This document shows positions 35,125 through 43,774 of a DNA stretch of 64,000 bases, piece by piece. The stretch comes from Streptomyces sp. DG1A-41 (GTDB lineage: Bacteria; Actinomycetota; Actinomycetes; Streptomycetales; Streptomycetaceae): the NCBI RefSeq assembly GCF_037055355.1, contig NZ_CP146350.1:2503001-2567000 (forward strand). The letters are read 5' to 3'. Position 1 is the first letter of the stretch. The number at the start of each line of letters is the position of its first letter. The notes under the pieces were generated by a model. That model saw nothing but the letters and a program-made list of their open reading frames with translations. It searched no databases and was not told where the DNA came from. Both the position numbers and the translations under genes were made by a program.

Positions 35125-36111
35125 TCAGCTCGCGACGCGGACGTCCACGGGCTGCTTGTCGTACCCGGCCTCGTCCGTGCCGGGCGAGGCAGAGAAGTCC
35201 GGCCGCCCCGGCACGAAGACCTCGTCCAACGACAGCCCCGCGACCACGTTGAGGAACTCCCTGGCCGCGACCGAGCCGGGCGTCGCCGCGTAGATCGCCA
35301 TCGAGATCTGCGCCCTGGCGTCCGGCTCGACCAGCCGGACGGCCCTGGTCGGGCCGCTCATCGGCATGGCGCTCAGCCATGTGTGCGGCACGACACTCGC
35401 CCACGCCCCGGTGGCGACATGGGCGCAGAGGGAGGCGACGGAGTCCGTCTCGACCTGGGGGGTCGCCACGGCCCCGCAGCTTTCGAAGGCGTCGTCGATG
35501 AACTGGCGGAACCGCATGTCCGGCGTCAGCAGCGCCAGCGGGAGCTGGGCCGCTTCCGCCCAGGTGATCGTGGGGCTCGGGGGCACGAGGTGATCGCCGG
35601 ACACCAGCAGCACGTACTGCTCCTCGTACAGCGGCACCATCTCCAGGCCGTCCCGGTCCTCGGGCCCGAAGTGGGCGATGGCGGCGTCCAGCTCGAAGTC
35701 GCGTAGCTGCCGCACCAGTTCCGCGGAGGACAGCCGGGAGCACACCTTCACCCTGGCCAGCGGGTGCATCGCGCAGAACGCGGCCACGGGCAGCCCTGTC
35801 GTGGTCGACACGGTGGGTCCTGTCCCCAGGCGCAGCGTTCCGGTGATGCCCGACCGCATGACGGCCACCTCGGACTTGAAGGCGTCGTGCTCGGCGAGGA
35901 TCCGCTTGGCCCATACGACGAGCCGCTCGCCCTCCGGGGTCAGGCCCTCGAAGTTGTGCCCCCGGTTGATCAAAGTGACGTTCAGCTCCCGCTCCAGCTT
36001 GGCGATGGCGATCGACAGCGCTGGCTGCGAGACGTAGCAGGCCTCCGCCGCCCGTGCGAAGTGCTTCTCCCTGGCCACTGCGACGAAGTATTCGAGCTGC
36101 CGGAACAACAT
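35125..36111 (-). CDS. LysR-family regulator 2
   Basis: The ATG at 36111 is preceded by GAGGAG. The 328-residue protein starts MLFRQLEYFVAVAREKHFARAAEACYVSQPALSIAIAKLE, a LysR helix-turn-helix, with VVWAKRILAEHDAFKSEV as linker helix and an effector domain from about residue 90 (GTLRLGTGPTVSTTTGLPVAAF, LVSGDHLVPPSP, WASVVPHTWLSAM). It is closely related to LysR 3 at 40313. It sits upstream of oxc-frc on the same strand with a 216 bp gap, and an island operator lies 72 bp before its start. It may be co-transcribed with, or activate, oxc-frc. Confidence 0.9.
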   Translation of the reverse strand: MLFRQLEYFVAVAREKHFARAAEACYVSQPALSIAIAKLERELNVTLINRGHNFEGLTPEGERLVVWAKRILAEHDAFKSEVAVMRSGITGTLRLGTGPTVSTTTGLPVAAFCAMHPLARVKVCSRLSSAELVRQLRDFELDAAIAHFGPEDRDGLEMVPLYEEQYVLLVSGDHLVPPSPTITWAEAAQLPLALLTPDMRFRQFIDDAFESCGAVATPQVETDSVASLCAHVATGAWASVVPHTWLSAMPMSGPTRAVRLVEPDARAQISMAIYAATPGSVAAREFLNVVAGLSLDEVFVPGRPDFSASPGTDEAGYDKQPVDVRVAS

Positions 36112-36182
36112 GAGCGGCTCCTCAGGGGCTGATGGCGTCACAGGGCCGGCCGGGGCACGTCCGATGCCGCTGGAATCAAGTC

Positions 36183-36197
36183 TACTGTATGCAGTAT
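36183..36197. promoter_or_regulatory. Overlapping double GntR operator, site 12
   Basis: CTACTGTATGCAGTATTCC contains CTACTGTAT and ATGCAGTAT sharing bases, each one base off the core. It stands between the divergent LysR 2 (72 bp) and the PAS protein gene (108 bp). Confidence 0.65.
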
Positions 36198-36304
36198 TCC
36201 TTACGGACGAGGGAACGCCATACCCTCGAGGGCGTCAATTCGGAGAAGGCGTCCGCCACACACGCGATCGCGTCCGCGGGCGCACCCAGGAGGAAGGAAC
36301 CATC

Positions 36305-36826
36305 GTGGGCGAGAGCAGCAACGCGACAGCCGCAAGCGAGGCCTCGAAGGAGACGGCGGACTCCGGCACCGGACGTACGGGCGAGCCGGAGGCCTGGCTG
36401 GCCCAGGCGATCGTGCGCGAGTCACCCGAGGCCATCGTGGTCGCCGACCCGGACGGGATCATCCTGGTGTGGAACAACGGAGCGGAACGCATGTTCGGCC
36501 ACACGGCGGCCGAGGCCGTGGGCCAGAGCCTCGATCTGATCATCCCGGAGAAGCTGCGGGCGCGGCACGACAAGGGCTACCGGAACACGATGGCCACCGG
36601 CCAGACCCGCTACGGCGACAAGCTCCTCGGCGTGCCGGCCACCCACCGGGACGGCCACCGCCTGTCGATCGAGTTCACGGTGGCGCTGCTGCGGGACGCG
36701 ACCGGGCGGATCGCCGGAATCTCCGCGATCATGCGCGAGGTCACGGAGCGCCGCAACACGGAGAAGGCCCTGCGCACCCGGCTGGCGGAACTCGAGCGCC
36801 AGCTGCCCGCGGCTTCCCCTGCCTGA
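36305..36826 (+). CDS. Single PAS-domain protein
   Basis: A GTG start at 36305 is chosen because AGGAAGG lies 7 bases before it. The 173-residue protein is a Thr/Ser/Ala-rich leader (about 40 residues), one PAS domain (about 45-150) and a short C-terminal helix. The PAS part shows SPEAIVVADPDGIILVWNNGAERMFGHTAAEAVGQSLDLIIPEKLRARHDKGY, then RDGHRLSIEFTVALLRDATGRIAGISAIMREVTERR. There is no kinase or output domain. The RARHDKGY motif lies where FixL-type heme PAS domains carry their heme-binding His, so heme or redox sensing is conceivable; FMN or no cofactor is equally possible. Being behind an island operator, it may sense redox state during oxalate use. Confidence 0.75.
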   Translation: MGESSNATAASEASKETADSGTGRTGEPEAWLAQAIVRESPEAIVVADPDGIILVWNNGAERMFGHTAAEAVGQSLDLIIPEKLRARHDKGYRNTMATGQTRYGDKLLGVPATHRDGHRLSIEFTVALLRDATGRIAGISAIMREVTERRNTEKALRTRLAELERQLPAASPA

Positions 36827-37547
36827 CGGCGCGTCCGACGGGTCATACCCCGCCGACCGTGCGGAACGGCCCCGGCACGCACCGGACCGGGCTGTGAATT
36901 GCCTTCCGATACAAGGTCCGGCGTCGATGACGATCTCGTCCGCCGGGGAACGGTCACGTCGCCGAGGCAGAGGACGACCTTGTGGTGGTCGATGTCGGTG
37001 TCGGTGTTGTCGGAGCGCGTGCCGCGCGCCACCCACCTCGCCGCGATGCGGGCAGTCGCGGTGCGGGCAGTCGCGGTGCTCGACTCGACTTCATCAACGC
37101 CGAATCGACCGCGGCCATGCGCCGACGCGCTTCGCCTGGGCGGAGTGACGCCCGCTCTTCCGCGGCACTGCAGCCGGATTGACCGCGCCCACCACGCTCG
37201 GCACAGCGGACAACCGGACCGTGACGTCGTCCCGGCCGTGGCTCCGGAGACGACCGTGTGAACCGCGAACGCGCCTGATCCCTGGTCCAGTTGCCCGTCT
37301 CATCGTCCGTCTCCGGGTAAGTGCGGGCCGAGGATCGCCACCGGCCGGCGCGTAGTCGACGCGGCCGATGACGGCCTGCCGGAGCCGACGGCGAGCAGGG
37401 CCGCGCGCGAGGCGTGGAAGCCGTGCACCACTTGTACGAAGAGAGCCGGACGCCCATTTCCGCGATCCCGACGACACGTCGCCCAGTGGCCCGAAATCCC
37501 CATGACGAGCCGAAAGAATAAGCACCTCGTGCTTCGGCGTTTCTCCG
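36827..37547. other. Intergenic region with no recognised gene
   Basis: Several short open frames exist on both strands, but none has recognisable sequence, a good start or consistent codon bias. I see no repeat or operator in these 720 bp. Confidence 0.4.
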
Positions 37548-37570
37548 CTTGATCGGCGCCACCTATCAAG
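37548..37570. promoter_or_regulatory. LysR-type box upstream of the FdhF-like gene
   Basis: CTTGAT-N11-ATCAAG, a perfect T-N11-A inverted repeat typical of LysR binding sites, 113 bp before the oxidoreductase. The related LysR 2 and LysR 3 are the obvious candidates. Confidence 0.55.
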
Positions 37571-37682
37571 GGGCAGGAACTGCCTTTTTGACGGGTTCGA
37601 TGAACTGGCTTAGCTTCTTTCCGCTGGACGGATATTCGCGGCAGCCTCCGCGAAGTCGGACGCGGAAAGGCAGGGCAGAGGA

Positions 37683-39980
37683 ATGGGTGTTCAGGAAGAC
37701 CCCACCGACGATCGTCTGGCGGTCACGCCGCCCAAGACCTGGGCGACCGGTGTCCCCGCGGTCACCCACGCGCTGCGGTACTCGCTGAGCCAGACGTCGC
37801 CCCGCCGGACGATGCTGACGCTGCTGACCATCAACCAGGTTGAGGGCGTCGACTGCCCGGGCTGTGCGTGGCCGGAGCCGGAGCCCGGCAAGCGGCACAT
37901 GAACGAGTACTGCGAGAACGGCGCCAAGCACATCAACGACGAGGCGACCTCGCGACGAGTGCGGCCCGAGTTTTTCCGGCAGTACACCGTCGAGGAATTG
38001 GGCCGGAAGTCCGACTACTGGCTCAACCAGCAGGGGCGGCTGACCGAACCGATGGTCAAGCGGCCGGGTTCGGACCACTACGCGCCCATCGGCTGGGAGG
38101 AGGCGTTGTCCCTGATGGCTCGGGAACTGCGTGAACTCGACTCCCCGGACGAAGCCCTCTTCTACACCTCCGGCCGCCTGGGCAACGAGGCGGCGTTCCT
38201 CCTCCAGCTCTTCGCCCGCGCGTACGGCACCAACAACCTGCCGGACTGCAGCAACATGTGCCACGAATCCAGCGGGGCCGCGCTGAACGAGACACTGGGC
38301 ATCGGCAAAGGCACCGTGAGTCTCGACGACCTCCACAACGCCGACCTGGTCTTCGTCGTGGGCCAGAACCCGGGCACGAACCACCCGCGCATGCTGTCCG
38401 CCCTGGAGAAGACCAAGCGCAACGGCGGCAGTGTCGTCGCCGTCAACACGCTCCCCGAGGCCGGGCTGATGCGGTTCAAACACCCGCAGCGGCCCCGCGG
38501 CGTGCTGGGCCGGGGCACGGTCATCGCGGACCAGTTCCTGCACATCCGCGCCGGCGGAGACCTCGCGCTCTTCCAGGCGCTGAACCTACTGCTGCTCCAG
38601 GCCGAGGACGAGAACCCGGGCACGGTCCTGGACCACGACTTCATCCGCGAGCACAGCACGGGCTTCGAGGCGTTCGCCGAGCACGCGCGCAAGACCTCCT
38701 GGGACGACGTCCTGGTGGCCACCGGTCTCACCCGCGAGGAGATCGAGCAGGTTCACGAGCGCGTCCTGAAGGCCAGGAGTGTCATCGTGTGCTGGGCGAT
38801 GGGCGTCACGCAGCACAAGCACGGGGTCGCCACCATCCGTGAGATGGTCAACTTCCTCATGCTGCGCGGCAATCTCGCCAGGTCCGGCGCCGGGGTGTGC
38901 CCGGTGCGCGGCCACAGCAACGTCCAGGGCGACCGCACCATGGGCGTGTGGGAGCGGATGCCGCAGAGTTTCCTCGACGCCCTGGAGCGCGAGTTCGGCT
39001 TCACCTCGCCCAAGAAGCACGGCTACGACTCGGTCGACGCCATCCGCGCCATGCGCGACGGCAAGGCGAAGTTCTTCCTCGGCGTGGCCGGGAACTTCGT
39101 ACGCGCCGCACCCGACAGCGAAGTGACCGAGCAGGCGATGCGCCGCTGCCGGCTGACGGCGCACATCTCCACCAAGCTCAACCGCTCCCACACCGTCTGC
39201 GGCGAGACGGCCCTCATCCTGCCCACGCTCGGCCGCAGCGACCGGGACGTCCAGGCCGGCGGCGAGCAGTTCGTCACCGTCGAGGACTCCATGAGCATGG
39301 TCCACGCGTCGCGAGGACGGCTGGCGCCCGCCTCGGACGGCCTGCTGAGCGAGGTGGCGATCATCTCGCGGCTGGCCCGCCGCACCCTCGGTGACTCCCC
39401 CGCCATCCCCTGGGAGGAGTTCGAGGCGGACTACGGCACGGTCAGAGACCGCATCTCCCGTGTGGTGCCCGGCTTCGAGGACTTCAACGAGCGCGTCAGC
39501 CGGCCGGGCGGCTTCCTGCTGCCCAACCCCGTCAATGACCTCACGTTCCGCACCTCGACCGGCAAGGCCGTCTTCACCTGCAACGACTTCGAGATGCTGC
39601 GGCCCCCGGCAGGTCACCTCGTCCTGCAGTCGCTGCGGTCGCACGACCAGTGGAACACCATCCCGTACGCGATGGACGACCGTTACCGCGGCATCCACAA
39701 CGGCCGCCGCGTGGTCATGGTCAACCCCGAGGACATGGCGTCCCTGGGACTGGCCGATCTGCAAACGGTCGACCTGGTCAGTGTCTGGCACGACGGCACC
39801 GAACGGCGGGCCGAGGGCTTCCGGGTGGTGCCCTATCCCACCTCCCGCGGATCGGCCGCCGCCTACTACCCGGAGACCAACGTCCTGGTTCCACTGGACA
39901 GCGTCGCGGACATCAGCAACTGCCCCACATCCAAGGGAATAGTGGTCCGGCTGGAGCCGGCTGCCGCCGATCGCGCCTGA
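37683..39980 (+). CDS. FdhF/YdeP-family molybdopterin oxidoreductase
   Basis: A 765-residue member of the molybdopterin oxidoreductase superfamily, YdeP-like branch. The N-terminus has VDCPGCAWPEPEPGKRHMNEYCENGAKH, which carries the cluster Cys pair seen in this branch. PIGWEEALSLMARELREL and FYTSGRLGNEAAFLLQLFARAYGTNNLPDCSNMCHESSGAALNETLG follow, with the Mo-ligand Cys in SNMCHESSG. VFVVGQNPGTNHPRML, MGVTQHKHGVATIREMVNFLMLRGNLARSGAGVCPVRGHSNVQGDRTMG and a C-terminal MGD domain complete it. It has no twin-Arg signal, so it is cytoplasmic. Members are called formate dehydrogenase-like, but the reaction is not settled. A LysR box lies upstream and a LysR gene downstream. Confidence 0.88.
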   Translation: MGVQEDPTDDRLAVTPPKTWATGVPAVTHALRYSLSQTSPRRTMLTLLTINQVEGVDCPGCAWPEPEPGKRHMNEYCENGAKHINDEATSRRVRPEFFRQYTVEELGRKSDYWLNQQGRLTEPMVKRPGSDHYAPIGWEEALSLMARELRELDSPDEALFYTSGRLGNEAAFLLQLFARAYGTNNLPDCSNMCHESSGAALNETLGIGKGTVSLDDLHNADLVFVVGQNPGTNHPRMLSALEKTKRNGGSVVAVNTLPEAGLMRFKHPQRPRGVLGRGTVIADQFLHIRAGGDLALFQALNLLLLQAEDENPGTVLDHDFIREHSTGFEAFAEHARKTSWDDVLVATGLTREEIEQVHERVLKARSVIVCWAMGVTQHKHGVATIREMVNFLMLRGNLARSGAGVCPVRGHSNVQGDRTMGVWERMPQSFLDALEREFGFTSPKKHGYDSVDAIRAMRDGKAKFFLGVAGNFVRAAPDSEVTEQAMRRCRLTAHISTKLNRSHTVCGETALILPTLGRSDRDVQAGGEQFVTVEDSMSMVHASRGRLAPASDGLLSEVAIISRLARRTLGDSPAIPWEEFEADYGTVRDRISRVVPGFEDFNERVSRPGGFLLPNPVNDLTFRTSTGKAVFTCNDFEMLRPPAGHLVLQSLRSHDQWNTIPYAMDDRYRGIHNGRRVVMVNPEDMASLGLADLQTVDLVSVWHDGTERRAEGFRVVPYPTSRGSAAAYYPETNVLVPLDSVADISNCPTSKGIVVRLEPAAADRA

Positions 39981-40312
39981 TACTGCGCCCGGACTCTGCT
40001 GTCTGACCTGGGACGATTCGGGCGGCTCGGGTGGAGTGGGCTGATGGCCGGCAGGGGCGGCCTGCGGAGAAAACCCCTCGATCGCGCCACCGGCGGCGAC
40101 AATGACGGCAACGGGCGACCGCTTGCCGCAGTCGGCGCCACCGGTTCGGCCGGGTGAGGTCCGCGACGACGGGCCGGCCCTGTGATCTCCGTTCCATGAC
40201 GCGCACCCGCGGAGCCAGCCGCCGGTGAAAAGGGCATGCAGCATAGATTGGGACGTGACCAACCCCGAAGTCACTTCCGATCCACGGGGCGCCGAGCGAA
40301 AGGTGCTCAGCC
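39981..40312. other. Intergenic region before LysR 3
   Basis: No gene is seen. A weak palindrome ATGCAGCAT at about 40237-40245 resembles a doubly altered island operator 68 bp before LysR 3. I would not rely on it. Confidence 0.35.
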
Positions 40313-41275
40313 GTGCTCTTCCGCCAGCTCGAATACCTGGTGGCCCTGGCCCGCGAACGCCATTTCGCCCGAGCCGCCCAAAGCTGCGGGGTTTCCCAGC
40401 CCTCCCTGTCCGAGGCGATCCGCAAACTGGAAGAGGATTTCGGGGTCCCGCTGATCCAGCGGGGACGGCGCTTCGACGGGCTCACCGCCGAAGGAGAGCG
40501 CGTCGTCGTGTGGGCGAGGCAGATCCTGGCCGACCGGGACGCTCTGCGAGGCGAGGTCGACGCCATGCGGACGGGACTGAGCGGCCGTATCCGCATAGGC
40601 ACCGTGCCCAGCGCCGCCACCGCCGTGCCCCGGCTGATCGACCCCTTGTGCACCCGGCACCCGCTGCTCACCGCGCAGGTGATGGCCGATCTGGCATCGA
40701 CCGACGTTCTGGCGATGCTCCGGGAGTTCTCCATCGACGCCGCCCTCACCTACCTGGACGACGACGTGCGAGCCGCATTCCGCGTGGTGCCGCTGTACCG
40801 GGAGAAGTACGTCCTGCTCACCGATGCGGCCTGGGCACCGGTCCGCGGTGAATCGGTGTCCTGGGCCGAAGCGGCGGCGCTCCCCCTGTGCCTGCTCACC
40901 ACCGCCATGCGCGGGCGGCGCACCATGGACGCCTTCTTCGCCGAGGAGGGGGCCGAGCCGGTGGCCAGGGTGGAGACGGACTCGTTCGCCTCGCTGATCG
41001 CCCACGTGGTGCCGGGGCGGTGGGCCGGGATCGTTCCGCTGGCCTGGATTCACGCGCTCGGTGTGCCCCCGGGGGTGCGGGCCGTACCCATGGCCGACAC
41101 CTCACCGGCGCCCGAGATCGGCCTGGTGGCCTGCCGTCGGGAACCCGAGTCCGTGACGGTGCAGGCGCTGCTGGCCGCCGCGCGCGAGGTCGATCTCCGC
41201 CCCCTGGAGCTGCTTCCCCGGATGCGTATGCCGGGCCCTGACCGAACTCGAGGAAGTGGCCAAGTCGGACCCTGA
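40313..41275 (+). CDS. LysR-family regulator 3
   Basis: A GTG start at 40313 (MLFRQLEYLVALARERHFARAAQSCGVSQPSLSEAIRKLEEDFGVPLIQR) after AAAGG. The 320-residue protein has the LysR HTH, a linker helix (VVWARQILADRDALRGEV) and an effector domain (GRIRIGTVPSAATAVPRLIDPL, VARVETDSFASLIAHVVPGRWAGIVPLAW). It is a close relative of LysR 2 (same LFRQLEY.VA.ARE.HFARAA start). It follows the FdhF-like gene by 330 bp on the same strand and probably controls it through the T-N11-A box at 37548. Confidence 0.88.
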   Translation: MLFRQLEYLVALARERHFARAAQSCGVSQPSLSEAIRKLEEDFGVPLIQRGRRFDGLTAEGERVVVWARQILADRDALRGEVDAMRTGLSGRIRIGTVPSAATAVPRLIDPLCTRHPLLTAQVMADLASTDVLAMLREFSIDAALTYLDDDVRAAFRVVPLYREKYVLLTDAAWAPVRGESVSWAEAAALPLCLLTTAMRGRRTMDAFFAEEGAEPVARVETDSFASLIAHVVPGRWAGIVPLAWIHALGVPPGVRAVPMADTSPAPEIGLVACRREPESVTVQALLAAAREVDLRPLELLPRMRMPGPDRTRGSGQVGP

Positions 41276-41990
41276 CGGGTTCCCGCGACATCTGTCGTGT
41301 GCGCTCTGCCCGTGACGACGCATCGAGGAGTCGTTGAACCGCAAGACTCCATTTCCTGCGCCTCCCCCTCCCCCTGGGTGATGCCGACGTGTTCCCGGGG
41401 CCCGTGGCGCCGGCGCTTCCCGGACGGCCCCTTCGAGGCCTGCACCGTCGGGGTCGGGGGCGACCGGCTTTCCGCCGCGTAACGCGGCAAGCCCCCGAAA
41501 GACCGGAAAGGGCCTCCGTCCCGGATCAGAGGCGCTTACCAAGGCAAAGCCGCAGGTAGCGGCAGACGAGTCGGGCTGTACGCCGGGTATTCCTGGAGCA
41601 CCTTTCTGAACTGCGGTTCTCCGGGATCGGACCAGCTGTGACCTGCTAGGACGGGTTGCAGAGACGATCGGAGGCAGTCAGAGGAAACCGCTCTGACTCG
41701 ACCACGGTTCGACCCGAGCCGCTCGGAGCCAGTCGAGGCAATCGCCCTCTGTTCGGCCCCGAATCGGCCGAGGTCGGGGCGGTGTCGAACGAGTCAGGGC
41801 TCCTCTGACAGCGCTCGGAATCGTTCTTGGTCGAGCCGCGATGGGGACGCCTGCCTCCGCTGCGGAGCCAGGCACCGATTGGAGGTCGGTTTCGGACACC
41901 ACGCGTAGTGTCGGCGGGCCTGGGTGGCGTCCACGTCCTTGCGAGACGACCCCACAGTGGCACACCACACCCACCAGGTAGACTCACCTC
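41276..41990. other. Intergenic region at the island's right border
   Basis: No convincing gene is seen. The bases are somewhat less GC-rich and patchy, with several short imperfect repeats of ...CTCTGAC... and ...CTCGG... around 41680-41830, but no clear array, tRNA or attachment site. Confidence 0.4.
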
Positions 41991-43291
41991 GACAGACATT
42001 TCACCCGAGCGAACGACTGGCACTTCGCCGGCTGCCTCGGCTGCGGCTGACCTTGTCCTGCTCGGGAATCTCATGGGCCGCTATGCGGCGGGCAGTTACA
42101 GCAGGCTCGGATCCGACGGCCAGACCGTGGTCCTGCGTGCGGACCGTCAGGGTGCGGCCGAGCACGGGCACCGGATCACGGCGGCCATCGCCTGCCATGT
42201 CGCCCGCGCCGGCGGAACCGTTGATGAGCTGACCCGGCTGCTGCTCCACCCCGACCACGAGGGTGGTCGGCACGCCCGGCACATCGCGATGCGCTCCGGG
42301 CAGGCGCGTGCCCTGGACTACATCCGTCGGGTGTGGGCCAGCGCCTCGGACGCGGTGCCAGCACGGGGGCTGTGGAGTCGCGCCAGCATGCGCACGAGGT
42401 TCTCGCCACGCTGCGGGACCGGATCGAGACCACGCTCTGGCGCGGCGAACGGGGGCGGACCGCAGTGCGGGTGCTGCGGGCGCATCTGACTTTCGCCGAG
42501 ATCGCCGGCGGGCCCCTGCACCACGCCAGTGAGCGGCAGACCGCCGAGGAAGCCGGGATATCCCGGACGACCCTTCGGGTCGTCTACGAGACGGTCCTCA
42601 AGCCTCAAGGTTGGCTGCGCCGCCTGCGGGTCGGCCATGGCCGGGAGGGCTCCACGTGGTACCTCGCCGACGGCAACGCCCTCGCTTCGCTTTCTCGTTT
42701 CCGGACCACTCGGTATCCCCCGACCCGGCACTTGAGGAGTGGCCCACCCCTGAGACAGGGACGACGGCCGACATCGACTCCACCGTCATCGGCCGGCTGA
42801 TGGGCCACGACGCCTTCGCCCACCACGGCCTCGGCAGCTCCGCCCTCATGCTCATCGGCGCGCTACACGCCCGCCCGGCCCAGACCATCGGCGAGCTCAT
42901 CGGCTTGGCATCGGTATCCCGGGCCACCGCCTACCGGACCTTGCGCCGCCTGGCCGACCACGGCCTCGTGCACCACAGCGGAGAGACCTGGAGCCTCGCG
43001 CCTCGCGCGCCGGAGGGCTTCGGTACCCGCCTGCCGGATGCGGTTCCCGCACCGGCCGCGCACCCGGCACAGGGCCTCGCCCCCACCAAGATCGAGCGCC
43101 GCAAGCTCGTGGCCACCTTCGACGAGGCCGAGCGCGCCGCCGCCCGCAACGAGCGCTTTGTGACCGCGGCGAATGACCGGGGTCAGGCGGTTGTGGATCT
43201 GTTCCGGGTGCGGCACGGGAAGATCGTCGAGCACTGGGACGTGATCCAGCCGGTGCCGGAGACGTCGGCGAACAACAACACGATGTTCTAG
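41991..43291 (+). pseudogene. Broken HTH protein of an integrative or plasmid element, with a foreign tail
   Basis: Three consecutive frames form one protein. The first reads NLMGRYAAGSYSRLGSDGQTVVLRADRQGA... TRLLLHPDHEGGRHARHIA. After a shift near 42350 comes ESRQHAHEVLATLRDRIETTLWRGERGRTAVRVLRAHL... [48 protein letters not shown]. After another near 42680 comes [69 protein letters not shown]. These are HTH domains of proteins common beside Streptomyces integrative-element genes. The last 32 residues ([33 protein letters not shown]) instead match the end of a SnoaL/NTF2-like protein, so the 3' end is a recombination junction near 43175. Confidence 0.6.
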
Positions 43292-43381
43292 CTGATCTTT
43301 GACCTGGGGGCTCGAACGGCGTCTCGTACTTGATCACTCGGGTTGGTAACTGCCGTACATGCAGGCGGACTTCGGCTCACC

Positions 43382-43738
43382 ATGTGCTTCGACCAAGGAC
43401 CGCACACACCCAGCACGAAGGCCGTGGGGGTGAGTCTGTCGCACCCTGCCGTCCGGCAGGAGCCGTTCGCGGAACTGTCACGCTTCCGGGGCGAGTTCTA
43501 CTCGTGCCTGTCCAGGCGTTCGGATGCACTGTTCGAACTGGCCGACGCCGTGCTGTGTGCGGATGGCCCGGTCCGCTCACTGGTGGAGCTGTCGCTGGTG
43601 GGCGAGCATCGCCGCGGACATGGCGGTCTCTACGACGCTCTGGCCGTGCCACGGACATGGAAGGGCCGGGCCGACGTCGACCGCCGCGAACAAGCAGTTG
43701 GCGCACCCCGACGAATGCGATGGCGGTCTCGATGCTGA
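43382..43738 (+). pseudogene. N-terminal remnant of an IS701-like transposase
   Basis: The frame reads VSLSHPAVRQEPFAELSRFRGEFYSCLSRRSDALFELADAVLCADGPVRSLVELSLVGEHRRGHGGLYDALA. This is the start of a DDE transposase group frequent in Streptomyces (FR.EFY.CL..R.DALFEL.DA.LC.DGPV..L..L...EHRRGHGALYDALN). The similarity ends abruptly near 43655, so less than a quarter remains. No inverted repeats are visible. Confidence 0.65.
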
Positions 43739-43774
43739 CCTGCCGTTCGCAAGGTGGGCAGGTCAGTCGGTGCG

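Noticed and set aside
36827..37547. Short minus-strand frames as a small gene
   Set aside because: No family similarity, no ribosome site and inconsistent codon bias.
40237..40245. ATGCAGCAT as an operator for LysR 3
   Set aside because: Two bases differ from the core and the flanks do not match the consensus. Too weak to list as a site.
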